Source of the DNA: Rhynochetos jubatus
Lineage: Eukaryota; Chordata; Aves; Eurypygiformes; Rhynochetidae
Assembly (NCBI GenBank): GCA_027574665.1
Contig: CM050652.1
Location: forward strand, 34,615,631 to 34,679,630
Direction of reading: 5' to 3'
DNA length: 64,000 bases
Shown here in pieces: positions 51,465 to 64,000 of the stretch; the stretch's first letter is position 1, and every line of letters starts with the position of its first letter. Below the pieces are notes generated by a model, which worked only from the letters and a program-made list of their open reading frames with translations, did no database searches and was not told the DNA's origin. Made by a program: the position numbers and the translations under genes.

Positions 51465-54400
51465 CTTCCCCACATCAAGCCAGAACAACCATGCAGGGTA
51501 TGGTCAGAGCAGGATACGCCATGATGAGAAGAGAACGTAACAGGAACCATGGGGAGGTAAGTGGTGAGAGTGAATGGGGATAAAGACACTGTTGCAATTC
51601 AGTCCATGTCTAATTAAGTCTGAAGGACTGTGCAGAGAACTAGACTATGCCAGTTGATAGAAGCTGGTTGATACTTGTATTGATTCCTAAGGCTCTGACT
51701 CATAACATAAGCAGTTGCTAGATTTTTAACTCAAACAATATACTCAAGCATATGTACTGCTGCAGCAGGGTCTTTTTCCTTAGGCTTAGTTCCTGCACAT
51801 CAGTATTAAACTGAAGTTTTACATAGGTCTGTGCGCTTTGATGTGCATGTAAAAGCTGATATCATGACTGAGCAGTTTTGACGAATGAAAATATTAATGA
51901 TAGTCCTCTATTACACATTTTCACTATGTAGCTGGACTGTTTTAAAGGGTAGAGGTTCCCATTGATTTCAGTGTAGAAACAGTTACATTTTAATGCATCT
52001 GAGAATCTACAAGATTTGACCCAATTAATTACAATTACCTTTTATATTCTCATTTTAAGAGCAATTACAGGTATATAGAGAGATGTTGCCAAGACTTCTT
52101 GTATCAGATATATTTTGAGGGTAGACCATTTACATTAATATTAGGTTTTGAGAAACCAAGTACATTTAGGTATTTTCATTATGAATGTAATATAGTAAAT
52201 ATCAAGGAAGGATACACACAGGAAATGCACAGTGCTAGAGAGTTCATTCCTTTCATATGAATGCACAGTATGAGGGCTCAGGTCTTGAAGCTGAATATAC
52301 TATCATGTATTATACTGTTCACCAGCATACTCCAAGTTTATGGCAAATGCAGTGTAATTCAGCTCAGCCTTCTTTCATTGCAGACTCTTGCAGTGATTGT
52401 ATTTTAAGCCATGTGCAGACACTCAGTCCTACTAAGTTCAGTAGACTAGTTTGTTCTTTTACTTCTGAAAGTAAGAAACCATGGCACTGGCAAGAACTAT
52501 CTTTGGAGTAGTCAAGGAAGAAACCCTGCCTGTGAAACATGCCTACTTTCCTCTACCACTTACTGTGACCAAATTAGTACAAATAACATCCTTTGAAGGC
52601 AGTATTCTCCACTGGGGCCTCACTAATGCAGAATTTCTGGAAGTGTATATAGAATTACTCTGTTCCATATGTGAAATTACTTACAGAATGTTACACAAGT
52701 CAAGGAAAGGAGGTAATATGACTCATCAACAGGAATATAGATAGTCCTCTGCAGTACCAGAGGTCAGAGATAAACTTCAGTTTGAAAAAATCAGATCTTC
52801 AATAAGATCAGAATTCTTTAAGAAAGATTTGTATCAATCTTGACATTAAACATTTTTTAAAAAATTATTACAGAAGAGACAAGAGAGAAGGTGAAAGGAA
52901 GGAAGAGAAAAGAGAGAAAATGGAAAGGGATGGTTTGAATATCATCATAAAAAGAATAAGACCCTTATCTAAAAAAGAGGGGAAAAAAATCGATGGAAAT
53001 TGCCAGTAATTTTATTTCATACTAAAGCAGAAACCCCAAACCATTTCAGATTATATTGCCATGCAGCCTTTAGGAGGCTTAAGGTTCCTAAACATCTCTT
53101 CTCCAGATGGAGTTCCAAAGGATTTTGAAATGTCAGTACAAATTTTCTATGACTAAAAAAACTACAGTCCAAAAATCCCAGATCAGCACCTGAAAATTCA
53201 AATAGTTATTTTGTTTATAAAACACCAAAGACACTAAGACAGAGACAGAATAACCTAACAGCACTTTTCATGCAGGTGCTTTATTTTTAAGCATCCTAGA
53301 GAGGGCTCAAGGGAAGAAAGCCTTATCAGCAATTTAAGGATTAAGTGCTAAGTGTCATTCACTAGGGGACTGGCTTGAATTTCCCCCTCCCCCTCCAACT
53401 GAAGATTTATTTAGCGTGATCAGACTGAAAGTGATCAGGCAGAAGACAAGATAATTGCTTGCTTGCACATCTGATCCAAAGTTCAGTGACTCACAAGAGA
53501 GTCTCACTCGCAATAAAATGAAAATAATTAAATATGCCCACATATACACTGTGTTTATGACCAGTCTTTATCCCACAGTATTGGTATATCCCACCTTTGA
53601 TACTAAGCAAAACAGATGCAAGCAGGATGCAAAAAGAATACATCTCTGCAGCTGTTTGGCTACTTTCTATAGCCAGTCACTGAAGAGCTATCATGGAAAC
53701 TAATTACAAACAGTACAATTACCTTATTTCCCATGAACCCTCCAGAAGGGAGCATACTTCTTGGTGGGATTCTATAGGGCATCTCATATAGAACTCTGCC
53801 ATCAGCATGCTTTTTGGGGTACAATCCCCAAGTGAGAGCAATTGGCTTATATAGTCTCTTCCATCAAAGCTCCATTTTAACATAAGCTAATGTCTTGTTT
53901 GTGTTGTGCTCTCCTTTCAAGGTCTCTTCCAAAACCTCATTAAACTTTTGATTAGAAGCTTTGTCATTTTCAGCCTAAAAATTCAACTCGCTTGAATTTG
54001 GGGAAAATCTTGTACATTAGTTCAGTACTAGAAGGAAGAACTGTTGAACCCTCTTGATGTTTTGACAGAAAGCATTTATATCCCCTTCAAGTCCCTCTTG
54101 CTACGGTAAGAAATGGAAGAGGGAAAAATATTCTCTCACCCTTTCTTCACAGGATATCTGTTGTTTGTTCTCTGCTCATCCAAACTGTCCTTCTTCTTTG
54201 TCCAAATCCAACCAGAATTCCTCTTCTGTGAGAAAAGATGATCAGAGTAGGCATGATGTTCCCAGATCACAGCTACTGTATAACAGATGTAATACTTCTG
54301 TACCTTTCAGGGTGAAATCCTTTGCAATACACAGTCTAGGATGACATTTGAAGGAATGCTTTTGCGGAAGACCTGAGAAATAAGTAACGCCAGATGTAGG

Positions 54401-54469
54401 TCTGTCTCTGAAAGTTAATTGAGAGATTCAGATAGTTTCTTGTCTTCTTCCCTCATACAGGCTAAGCAC
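51465..54469. other. AT-rich non-coding sequence
   Basis: I see no gene. A purine-rich stretch lies at 52872-52930. The 87-codon frame at 52481-52744 ends beside a GTAATA donor-like site but lacks a good acceptor. Confidence 0.6.
52872..52930 (+). repeat. Polypurine low-complexity tract
   Basis: About 60 bases of nearly pure A/G (GAGA, GGAAGGAAG, AAGAGAGAAAA) form a simple low-complexity tract with no element attached. Confidence 0.85.
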
Positions 54470-55038
54470 AGAATGGATTGAGAGCAGTCGTGAAGAGAAG
54501 AACTTGAGGATGCTGGTTGATGAGAACCTCAACATGACCCAGCAATATGTGCTGGCAGCCCAGAAAGCCAAACATATCCTGGGCTGCATCAAAAGAAGCA
54601 TGACCAGCAAGTCAAGGGAGGTGATTCTCCCCCTCTACTTGGCTTTCATGAGACCCCACCTGGAGTACTGCATCCAGCTCTGGGACCCTCAACATAAGGA
54701 GGATATCGACTGGTTGGAGCATATCCAAAGGAGGGCCACAAAGATGATCAGAGGGCTTGAGCACCTCTCCTATGAAAAAAGACAGAGAGAATTGGACTTG
54801 TTCAGCCTGGAGGACGCTCTGGGAGACCTTAGAGCAACCTCCCAGTATCTGAAGGGCCTACAAGAAAGCTGGAGAGGGACTTTTTACAAGGGCATGTGGT
54901 GACAGGACAAGGGGCAATGGCTTTAAAGTCAAAAAGGGTAGATTTAGGTGAGATATAAGGCAGAAATTCTTCACAAAGAGGGCGGTGAGGCACTGGAACA
55001 GGTTGCCCAGAGAAGTGGTGGATGCTCCATCCCTGGAA
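54470..55038 (+). mobile_element. CR1 LINE internal fragment, truncated at both ends
   Basis: This is a plus-strand CR1 piece covering the end of ORF2. It includes [49 protein letters not shown] and [19 protein letters not shown]. It then runs into the segment CACTGGAACAGGTTGCCCAG and stops abruptly after ATCCCTGGAAGAG. Unlike the 29.2 kb copy it lacks the 3' terminal repeat, so the 3' part was deleted later; a CR1 insertion needs its 3' end. Frame is kept for 132 codons (54504-54902), longer than in the other copy, with indels beyond. No function remains. Confidence 0.95.
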
Positions 55039-56864
55039 GAGGAATCTTTTAATATAAAATAAACAGGTTGTGTAGAATTATAGAAAACTCTGTTTTGTTC
55101 TTCAATCACTACATATTTTCCCTTTTGATTTTTTTGTCCTAGATTGCTAAAGCATTACCAAAATAAGCCTGAATTATTAGATAGATTAATCAGAAATTCC
55201 ACTACTTTTTAAGTTTTGGAAAATTCATTAAATTGGAATAAGGAAGATGAATTTTGGATATTACTATGTATTTTATAATAGTAAGTGTCTGAAAAGGCTA
55301 AAACTAAAATAAGATAGTAATGTGCCTTTAAGATTTAACAGTATGTCAAGAGACATACTGTTTAACTTGATATGCTTTCTAAACCCATGTCTAAGCATAA
55401 TAAATTGCAAATTAATTTTAATATCATACCAGAGTCCCAAGCTTTTAGCCAAATATTAAGTCTGAGGTAATATGCTACATGCTTGCAATTGTAATTGCAT
55501 ATAAACAGATGTTAGCTGGGGTTTTTTTCAGAAAAGGAAATTAGTTACAGATGGTTAGAGAGTTAAAAGTAGCTATATAATATTAAAATGCTAATTTGAA
55601 AAAAACATAACATCAAAAATAACGATCTTCAAAATCTGACTGAACAGAGTAAAGGCCATATTTTCTGATACTAATTTCCTTTTTTCCTGTTTCACACGCA
55701 AAATTTTCATCACCAGCCTCTTCATCTCACCATGTAAACAGAGCTCAAAATTGAGGGGAAAATGTTTTTAACCTTTCTGTTGAAAAATACATATCTATAG
55801 CAATTTTCTGGAAGAGCTTTTACCAAAATGTTCAAAATGAGATGAACACACCACTCAGACAGCATTATATCATAGTAGGTTCAAATAAATCTCTGTACCA
55901 AGGAAGCGATAGCTATGCCCTCCATTCAATGAAGTTACCTGCCCATTCAGAAATGAGTGGCATTGCCAACAGCTTAATACTATTGTTACTAACATTAAGA
56001 AACATACAACCAACCTATGACTGTTTTAACAATTTATTTCAAGTTTCTTTATTGGAGAAACCTGCCCAAAGGAAAAAAGTTCAAAGTATTGGTTAAAAAA
56101 AGAAACAAATATTGAATGAATACGCAGTGCAATTTGGAAGGAAGCTCATCAAAAACTTGATATTTCCTAATCATGAAAGGCTACGTAAGAGTCATTACTG
56201 ATCCTCCTGTGCAGAAAGAAAAAGACATTTTGATTCATCATACCTGTTCTTCACAAAAGAAGAGGAACACGAGCACAGGGGAAGAAATGACAGGAGTAAT
56301 TAAACTTTCCACATACCCAGGGGAATAGCAAGAGGCAAAAGCCACTGTACATAGATATTATAGCTTCTTATCAAGCCTTTCATCTCTGTTGGTTCCTACT
56401 GGTGGCTTTAACTCCCGTGAGTCTAAGTGCATCAGTTTCACAGCTGGTCAACCATTTGTATGTGAAAGTTACTTATCTTGAAAATAAGCAAAAATCTTAC
56501 ATTACGCTTCGATTAGGCCTCTGCTATTCTTTCTTTTTTTCCTCAGAAAGATGCAATTGGTCTCCAACACAAGTCCTCATCTTTCCCTAGAGAATCTATA
56601 TGAAACACTGGTGTTACAAACACTTTCTCACAATGTTACCACCATAATGTTTTTTGTGCCTATGTTCCAGGTAGAGGAAGTTGAAGTTACAGCCCTGAGT
56701 AAATAATCAAAAAGATAATTATTGTTAAAAATAAACAAACAGAAAGGTTGTATTTCAAAACACAGTGCTCCATCAAGCAAACTTACCTCTGTTTTTGCAA
56801 GTCCTGATTACAGGCAGTGCACTGTGGAAAGAGCTTGTACCATCGCTGCACTGCGTGACAGGTC
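55039..56864. other. AT-rich non-coding sequence
   Basis: I see no gene. A perfect 11-base hairpin lies at 55337-55362, and a minus-strand exon-like 35-base segment at 56787-56821 is listed as a finding. Confidence 0.6.
55337..55362. repeat. Perfect 11-base inverted repeat, 4-base loop
   Basis: AACAGTATGTC, then AAGA, then GACATACTGTT form a short hairpin. The stem is too short for a microRNA precursor, and I assign no function. Confidence 0.9.
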
Positions 56865-57632
56865 CTTGGCTCAACTTCACTCCTGACTTCTGCCTCATCC
56901 TTCTACCCCTCACAGTGCAGGGGGATGGTTGTGGGCAGTTCATAATGCTTTGTCTCTGCCACACCTTCCCCCTCATGCTCTTCCCCTGCTCCAGCATGAG
57001 ATTTCTCCCATGGGATACAGTTCTCCAACATGGGTCCTCTCCGAGATGTACAGTCCTTCAGGAGCAGACTTTCCAGCATGCACCCCACAGACCACAGTTC
57101 CTGCAGAAAACCTGCTCTTGTGTGGGCTCCTCTTCACAGGCCACAGCTTCTGCCAGAAGCCTCCTCCTGGGTTCTCCATGGGATGCAGCTTCCTTCAGGA
57201 CATGTCTGACTGCTTTGGCATGGGGTCCTCCATGGACTGCAGAGTGGATATCTGCTCCACTGTTGTCCTCCATAGGCTGCTGGGGAATAATCTTCTACAC
57301 CATGGTCTTCTCCAGATGCTTCAGGGGAATGTCTGCTCTGGAGTCTGCAGCACCTCCTCCATCTCCTTCTTCTCTGATCTTGGTGTCTGCAGGGTTGTTT
57401 CTCTCACATGTTCTCATTCCTCTCTCACAGCTGCTGTGCAGCACTTCTTACCCTTTCCTTTCTTAAATATGTTACTGCAGAGCTGCCACCAGCATCACTG
57501 ATGAGCTCAGTCTTGGCCAAGCAGAAGATCCATTTTGGAGCCAAATGTGGCTCTGACATGGGGTCAGCTGCTGGTGTCTTCTCATAGAAACAACCCCTGC
57601 AGGACCCTGCTACCAAAACCTTGACCAATACA
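56865..57632 (-). mobile_element. LTR, type B, minus orientation, lacking U5 end
   Basis: On the plus strand it begins within TCAACTTCACTCCTGACTTC. It carries the GTGCAGGGGGATGGTTGTGG and TTCCCCTGCTCCAGCATGAG blocks, then the repetitive CTCC-rich section, and ends ACCAAAACCTTGACCAATACA, the reversed TGTATTGG start. Compared with the 40264 and 41377 copies it lacks the terminal 100 or more bases of R-U5, and a small deletion sits just inside the U3 start. The 233-codon frame at 56765-57466 and the 190-codon frame at 56929-57501 are products of stop-poor repetitive LTR sequence, not genes. Confidence 0.87.
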
Positions 57633-60600
57633 CTCAGATTAATAGTGCTGAAATTTGAAAATTATTTAAATCAGATGCTGATCTCTTCCCCTGTAATTTC
57701 AAAGGGGAGAATCTGTACTTGGGACTAGTAGCATATCAGAGATGGTTTTCTATATAACATTTACAGTGGGGGAAAAAAAGTCATTATGTATTGTCTCTTT
57801 ACACTCGAGATTATATAGGCCCCGCTGACCAGCAGACTTCTGTTAATTTTCCATCTCTATAGAGTGAAGCAGTCTTAATTGTGTTTTCTTTACAAAGCTA
57901 CAGAAACTTTAAGTTTGTACTACCCTTTCAGAACAGTATTGAAGTCTTGCTATAGGCTGGGACATCCTCATACTCTTAGAAGAACTTACCAAAGCTGTGG
58001 CTCAAGTACTGAATATTTATGTGATGAAAGTAACCAGTATTTGCTCAAAACCAAGAAAGTTTCTATTGTCCTATCTAGCAACCTTCTTGTATGTAATGGG
58101 AAGTATCTTGATCTCCTTACTGTTAATGTAAATGTATTTCATTCTTCCATTTCCATTGCTTTCACTTTATTTAAAACTCCTATAAGACACATGATACATT
58201 TTTCTGCATTCTTCCTGAAATTATTCTTCCCAGATTTTAGGTTTTGAGAGAAGTAAAAATAAAAATAAAATCAATTCATAGGGAACTAGACATTTTTTGC
58301 ATTTGATTATTTCATTACAGTTCTCATTCATAGAGTCATATATGTGGAAAACTTCCATACTTCAAAGTCCTTGCACCCCTGAAAAGCAACACTTTCAGCA
58401 TTCTAGAAAAAAAAAAAAAAAAATAACACCAAACCAGAAACTACCCTATCTGCCCCCAAACAATTTATAACCTAAGACACTGTCAATGTCAACACAAAAG
58501 TTATGAGTGTTGCAGAAGAAACAAGGGGACAGCAAGTTACTAACAAGATAAATAAATGATGTAGGGTGGATTTTAACAAGGACAGGGTCTTAATTAGGGA
58601 GGGATTTGGAGAGAGAATAAAACTTTGTTGTAGTAAGATAATTAGTGGCAGTGGTTTACATCAGCACAAAACTAGGACAGGCAGTTGGCAATTAAAAAAT
58701 ACTGCTTCCTTGGCGTTGTCAGTCACACAGCACAGAGCAGCAAATATTTCTAAACACAATAAAGTTCCAGATATCAGCTGGAACCACATCCCTTTCCCCT
58801 CTTTTGTCAGTATAGTTTTGAAACCCTGTAGTATTCCTTTTTTTTCCTCTAAGAGCTTTGAAAGTGAAACAGATTATTAAAAACCCAAATACCAATACCA
58901 GATACTCTGTAAAAAGGAGACAAAAGCATGAGTAGGCAGGGGGGAGGGTAAAGAGAAGCTGTCAGATTTTCAGTCTGGATATGCAACATATACAGTGCAC
59001 AGGAGGTTCTTCCAGATAACAACTATACATATCATCAGCAAGGGTTTACGTCAGAAACTACAAAGTTGAAAACAGGTTAGTTAGATTATGCATAAAAGAC
59101 CTACTATCTTTCATCTTAGAAGAGCTTAGGCAGCTCCTGCATGTCTGTTCTATTAAGACTTACATACCAACATATTTGCCAAGGAAAAGATACTTTATGA
59201 CCAGCTAAGCATACCCTGTCTATCCTCTGCCTTCCTTCTGAAATGGCTTTAGAGTCTTGCAAGTTAAAGCAAAACATCCTCTTGTCTGATCTGTCAGCAG
59301 CAGTAGAAATATTCATTATGGACTAATTTCTCTGACACAGAGACTACCTTGGGTCACAGTAAGTCTATTTTCAATGAGAGCTTGGGGCACTCTGAGGTGT
59401 GTGGTGACTGAAATGCAGCATTTTGTCAGATCTTTTCAGAAGGCAGTGCCCCATAGCATCTTGTGGTGCATCCTCCATCAGCCCTGCAAGAGTTGTTACC
59501 AGCATTGTACTTAGCTGATAAAAGGCATTGCAAAAGAAGCATTTCAAGTTTCTTACTCAAGGCATATCCTTTTTTCCCTTCCTCACTCTGCTGAGCTCTA
59601 CCCATAGAAAAACTGAAGTGACTTTTCTCACTACCACTTGTTCATTCCCCTCCATTTGCAGCCACATACTCCTGCAGCCCATGAATCTTATATGAGCAGG
59701 AAGAGCTTAGCAGAGGTCACGTAGAAGTACATGGTTGAACCAAGCCTACGAACAAGGACCCTCATCTGGACGGCAACAGTTACAGCTCTTGAGCACAAGG
59801 AATAACTGGGATAAGCAGTGTCAATATTAACCTCATACTCCTAGCCAGGCAGTTGCACAGACTGCACATTAGAGGTTGGCATTACATATTTTGGGGGCTT
59901 TTCAAGTGCTGGGACACTGCAGCTTTTGGGATTGAACAAGGACAAAAACGACATCATGAAATTAAATCACGCCCACATGTACAGCAATGGGCTAGCATGG
60001 AAAAGAAACCATCAGTGGCATGGCTTGTATTTGTAAGTGGGTGAATGGGATGGTGCAAGGGGGAAGGAGGAACAAGGATTGTAAACATAAGGGAATTTCT
60101 TGAACATCGTTATTTATGTCCAGCAGAGATTTTGTGTGTTCAGTTATTTGGTTTTGTTGGATAGGGATATTGAGATAAAAAAACATACTAGAAATTACAT
60201 GTCAGTGAAAGCCAGTGTCCTGAACTATAAGGCAGGCAGACACTCTCCCAGAAATTCAGCCTGTTTTGGGTTGCAGCAGTTTGGTGCCCTGAAAGTAAAC
60301 CACCAAGTTCCTAATCACTTCTGAAATTTAGGTCACTGCCTTTAATTTACTCTTCTGGGAGCCATCAAAGATTATAGAAACAGCAAAAAGGATAACAAAA
60401 AAAATCATTTTAATCTGAAAATAGCACAAGGGTTTTTTCTTAATACAATTTCCACTTTCAGTTGCTATTCACAAGGGGATCTGCTGTAGTGTTTAGCATA
60501 CTTGATACCAATGGCACAGATGATTCCAGGAGCTGAGTCAACTGACGTAGTGAACTGCCACCACAGCACTTTGTTGGAATGAAGAAAGCATCTGGGAATC

Positions 60601-63600
60601 AAATATCTGATGGGCTTTACTTATGGCAACAGTAAGATTTTACTGTGCATTAATGTTTCAAATACTCAGCCTGTTAAGCTTTTGAAAGATAACAGCACAC
60701 AGAAAAACATTTATTCTGGTACGACAAGACAATCTTTGAGACACAGAAATGCTCACACACTCCTTTCCTTAAGTTTAAGATTTATTTACAGTTATTATTT
60801 GTAGCAGGTAGGATGCAGCAGCACTCACCTGAAAATCCTGTCTAGGAACATGAAAACCATTTAACGCAAATGTGATGTTAGGTTTCTGTTAAAATTTCAT
60901 TCTACTGTAATGACTAAATCTTCCACTGTAATAACTAAGAGTCAGGTTCTTTCTTACAATTACAGTCAATGTAGAATTACAATGGAGAAAACTTGTATTG
61001 TGGGAATAGAGGCGACTGGAAATTTTAATGGAGAAAACCTTTTATAAAAATATTGGGTTCAACAAGTCCAAAAATACATTTTTTCTAAAGGTCTTGATGA
61101 CAAGTAATTTTCATTACTGAAAGCAGGGTTTCAAGGCAACAGTCCCTGAGGTCTGCCATAAAGACACACATAATCCAGAAAGCACTTCAAAACTTCAGCT
61201 CAGTGAGGAAATGCTCTGTCCAATATGTCCCAAGCCAGAAGGCTCTAATATCTCCTATCTGCTCTGGCTTTGCCAAAAAGTCAAAAATTTTCAAAACACG
61301 CAAAGAGCCTCAGAAGTTCCTCAAGCTGCAGAGTCTCCCTGGAAAAACAGCATGACAGTGGCCTTGACACTGAAAAAAACCAGCAGTTTCCCAAATGTGG
61401 GGGTAGAGAACTTCAAAGGTTTGAAGGAGTTTGACTTTTGTTTGTTTGTTTGTTTGCTCTAATTCAGAGTGAATACAAAACAAACAGAACAGAAGAAAAT
61501 CCCTTTGAAAAGTAAATATTCCCTCATGGCCCACTCTGTAGGGAAAGAGACATACAATGTAGTGTAGCAGGCAGTAGATACAGGGAAATTTTCACAGAAA
61601 CTTCTAGCTTCCTCCCTCTCCCTCTCACTGATTTCTGTTGCGTACAGCAAAAAATGGTAATGAGCCCAACTCCATTTATTTCCCTATACAGTGTGCTATA
61701 GACCAATGCTGGCAATATGGCAACTAATGCTGCTGCAGTCCCAAATAAGCAAAAATGTCAACTTCCACTATAATCAATACAGCCAGTGGAACAATTCAGC
61801 TCATCCTAAAGTTCATAGTTAGCAACTGATGACCTAAATATGTCCCTAGCCTCTACTTGTTGCACTGACCGGGTATCTGCCATAACAGAAGTTTGGACCT
61901 CATTGACCTGTATACCCATAAATCTAAGTCTTAATCTCTAGTTATAATTCTACATAAGTGATTAACACCTTACCCTACAGAGAAGAAAATCAGCTCATCC
62001 CCGAATTCTTCCAGTTGGAAGCACCTTTTCACATAGGCACAGGTCCCCCTCACTACTTTCAAAGGTAGGGACCCACATCACATATACCAAAGATTAACTA
62101 AAAGCTGATGTGTTTCTCAATCCAATTAAGAACATATAGATTGGATATCCTCAGTTTACTAGCATAGAGAAAGCTACAGGACATGAAAAATAATCAGGAT
62201 CAGCAAGTAAACAGTCTGCATAAAGCAGAAATAAGTGGGTTGAATTTCAGGCAACATCTCAGAAATCACAGGGCAGTTTGTAAAATTAACTCACGAGCAA
62301 AGTGTCAAGCGATCTGCACATTTCAAGGCAAGCTCATGCATAAGGATTTGGCGTTCACAGAAAGATATGTCTACAACGTGGTGACAAAAGAGTCATGGTG
62401 AAGGGCACACTGGTCCTGTGTTGCAGCTGGAGTATGTTGCATATTAAAGGTAAGTACCTTCAAATGTTCCCCTTCTCAACCGAGTCACACAAAGGCTCAT
62501 TCTGAGAAAGCAGAGAAATACTGTTTTTAGAAAAAAAAAAAAAGGAAAATTAATAAAAAAACTATTGCAAATGAACATTTGTTGCAACACAGAGGGAAGC
62601 ACTCTGAGACCACAGCTCACAATGAAGGCCTATGCCTTCAGCAGGCCACAGATATCAAGTAGAGAGCCAAAGCACTGTTCAATGTGAACAATCAGAATCC
62701 AAGCCAAAGAGGGTGGAAGAGAGGAGAAAGACAGAGGGAAAGACAGAAATCATATATTTGAAAGCACTTTACCTGCTTCTGCAGCTGATTCTAATGCACC
62801 TGCACAGCTATCCTGAGCTCCCAGAAACACTGAAATAAAACCTTACACAAAAGGTACCTGAGAATAATAAATGGAACATATGAGTGAGTCTGCTAATGAA
62901 AACTAGTGCTAAATTTGAAAAAAAGTTGACTTTCTGGGATGCACCACTTGACACGAAAAATCCATCTTCAGAAGTCTGAATACGAATCCCCAAAAGACTG
63001 CAAAACAAACACATAAAGCCCTCACGTAACATGTCTATAAATAACAATTTGGATAGTCTACAGACAGGGTAACATCACACTTGGGCATGTGCTTTATGAT
63101 TAGATAAAAAACCAAAATTGCCCACAAGAAGAATCTACAGCTGGTTTATCTTTTCTTCCTCTGCAGTCCTTTTAACACTGGGCAATGACATATGCAACTG
63201 TTTAAGTAATACAGTACTTTTTTCTGGGTAGGAGACTGTGCCTTAGTGCAGAAAGAATTCCATGACTAGAATCCCCCTCTGAAAGAACAGTACTTTTTTC
63301 CCTTATCTTTGTCACTTGTAACAGACAGCATTTTTACCGCTCTGGAGAGATTATCTGCAATTTTGTCCATGATCTATAGAATGACCAGATAAATGGTAGG
63401 AATTATACCACTTGCAACTTATATTCTTGTATTGCAATTTTATTTCTTTGCTGTTTACATCAACAAATGTATCTCAGATTCTTCAAGCTAATAGGGATAA
63501 AAAAAATGGTTCCATTTGGGTGAGCTTGCTATGCATGGCCATGCCTGTCATGATGGCAAGCTGCTATCCGGCTTGTACTCAGTTTTCAGCAGCAGTCACA

Positions 63601-64000
63601 TGTGGAACTCATTATAGTGATCTACCCCAGTCTGAACTTGCTGGCTTTAGGATTTGCTGTTCGTTTTTTGTCTCTTAAAGCTTAATCTGTTAAGTTTGTA
63701 AAGGCATCATAGACCTATCTACAGTTAACCTAAACTTAGCAGAATTTTGCTGATATTTTTAAGTGTTGCTGCAGTTTTTACAGGCATAGGATCAGTATTT
63801 CATCATCTGAGGGCCATGGAAACTAGTTTACAAACTATTTTCTATAGTGACACTGAAAAATACACCAGGTAAATATGCTACAAGGGTAAGATTGCTAAAA
63901 GGAAATAGTAATGGTTGACTTATCCACTGGCCAACAAATAATCTCTTGCTCACTAAACTCTCCTTCCAAAAAAGTAAGTGATGCTAGAAGAACAGTGCTT
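57633..64000. other. AT-rich non-coding sequence
   Basis: I see no gene. Small features are a 17-base A run near 58407-58423 and (GTTT)n at 61436-61456. A short ORF-free segment ends at a strong donor (AAAG followed by GTAAGT) near 62450. The 122-codon frame at 57879-58247 lacks a donor and a domain. Confidence 0.65.
61436..61456 (+). repeat. (GTTT)n microsatellite
   Basis: Five tandem GTTT units sit in otherwise unique sequence. Confidence 0.9.

Noticed and set aside
56765..57501. Two long frames (233 and 190 codons), the longest in the window
   Set aside because: They overlap each other in different frames and follow the repetitive part of a minus-strand type B LTR. The sequence is stop-poor, not coding.
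57879..58247. 122-codon plus-strand frame starting after a T-rich AG
   Set aside because: No donor, no domain, and composition typical of chance frames here.
1..64000. tRNA, rRNA, CRISPR arrays, operons and bacterial mobile elements
   Set aside because: I looked for these and saw no cloverleaf-like gene, no spaced direct-repeat array and no dense coding. The sequence is eukaryotic.

Overview
The window looks like a stretch of bird nuclear genome, either intergenic or inside a very large intron. It is AT-rich and full of in-frame stops on both strands. No open reading frame here looks like a complete gene, and there are no operons, ribosome binding sites, rRNA or tRNA genes or CRISPR arrays. 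The avian assignment rests on the dispersed repeats. There are three CR1 (chicken repeat 1) LINE fragments, one of which keeps the CR1 3' end with its ATTCTATGATTCT-like terminus. There are five solo or partial LTRs of endogenous retroviruses that resemble LTR types I know from bird genomes. Recognisable interspersed repeats cover only about 5-6 kb of 64 kb, and the low density also fits a bird. The species cannot be told from sequence alone.

Layout. 1-22.6 kb is mostly featureless AT-rich sequence with small A-rich runs (about 9.06, 15.16 and 16.3 kb). It holds one candidate coding exon at 9863-9964 (+). At 22.62-23.05 kb lies an isolated GC-rich island of unknown origin. At 25.15-25.37 kb is a long polypyrimidine/polypurine tract. 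A second candidate exon (27767-27851, +) has a start phase that matches the end phase of the first, so the two could belong to one host gene on the plus strand; I do not recognise the protein. CR1 copies lie at 29.15-29.83 kb (+) and 31.06-31.46 kb (-). A cluster of four LTRs occupies 36.5-42.2 kb: two minus-strand copies of one type (A), then a plus and a minus copy of a second type (B) arranged as an inverted pair. 42.2-54.4 kb is unique sequence with short tandem duplications and a candidate minus-strand exon at 51357-51464. A third CR1 fragment lies at 54.47-55.04 kb (+) and a fifth LTR (type B, minus) at 56.87-57.63 kb. The rest, to 64 kb, is unique AT-rich sequence.

Functionally the window shows no gene set working together. 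If the candidate exons are real, most of the window is intron of one or two large genes. If not, it is a gene-poor region whose interest lies in its LTR cluster, its structure-forming tracts and possible conserved regulatory elements. All exon calls come from splice-site and frame logic only and need homology or RNA evidence.
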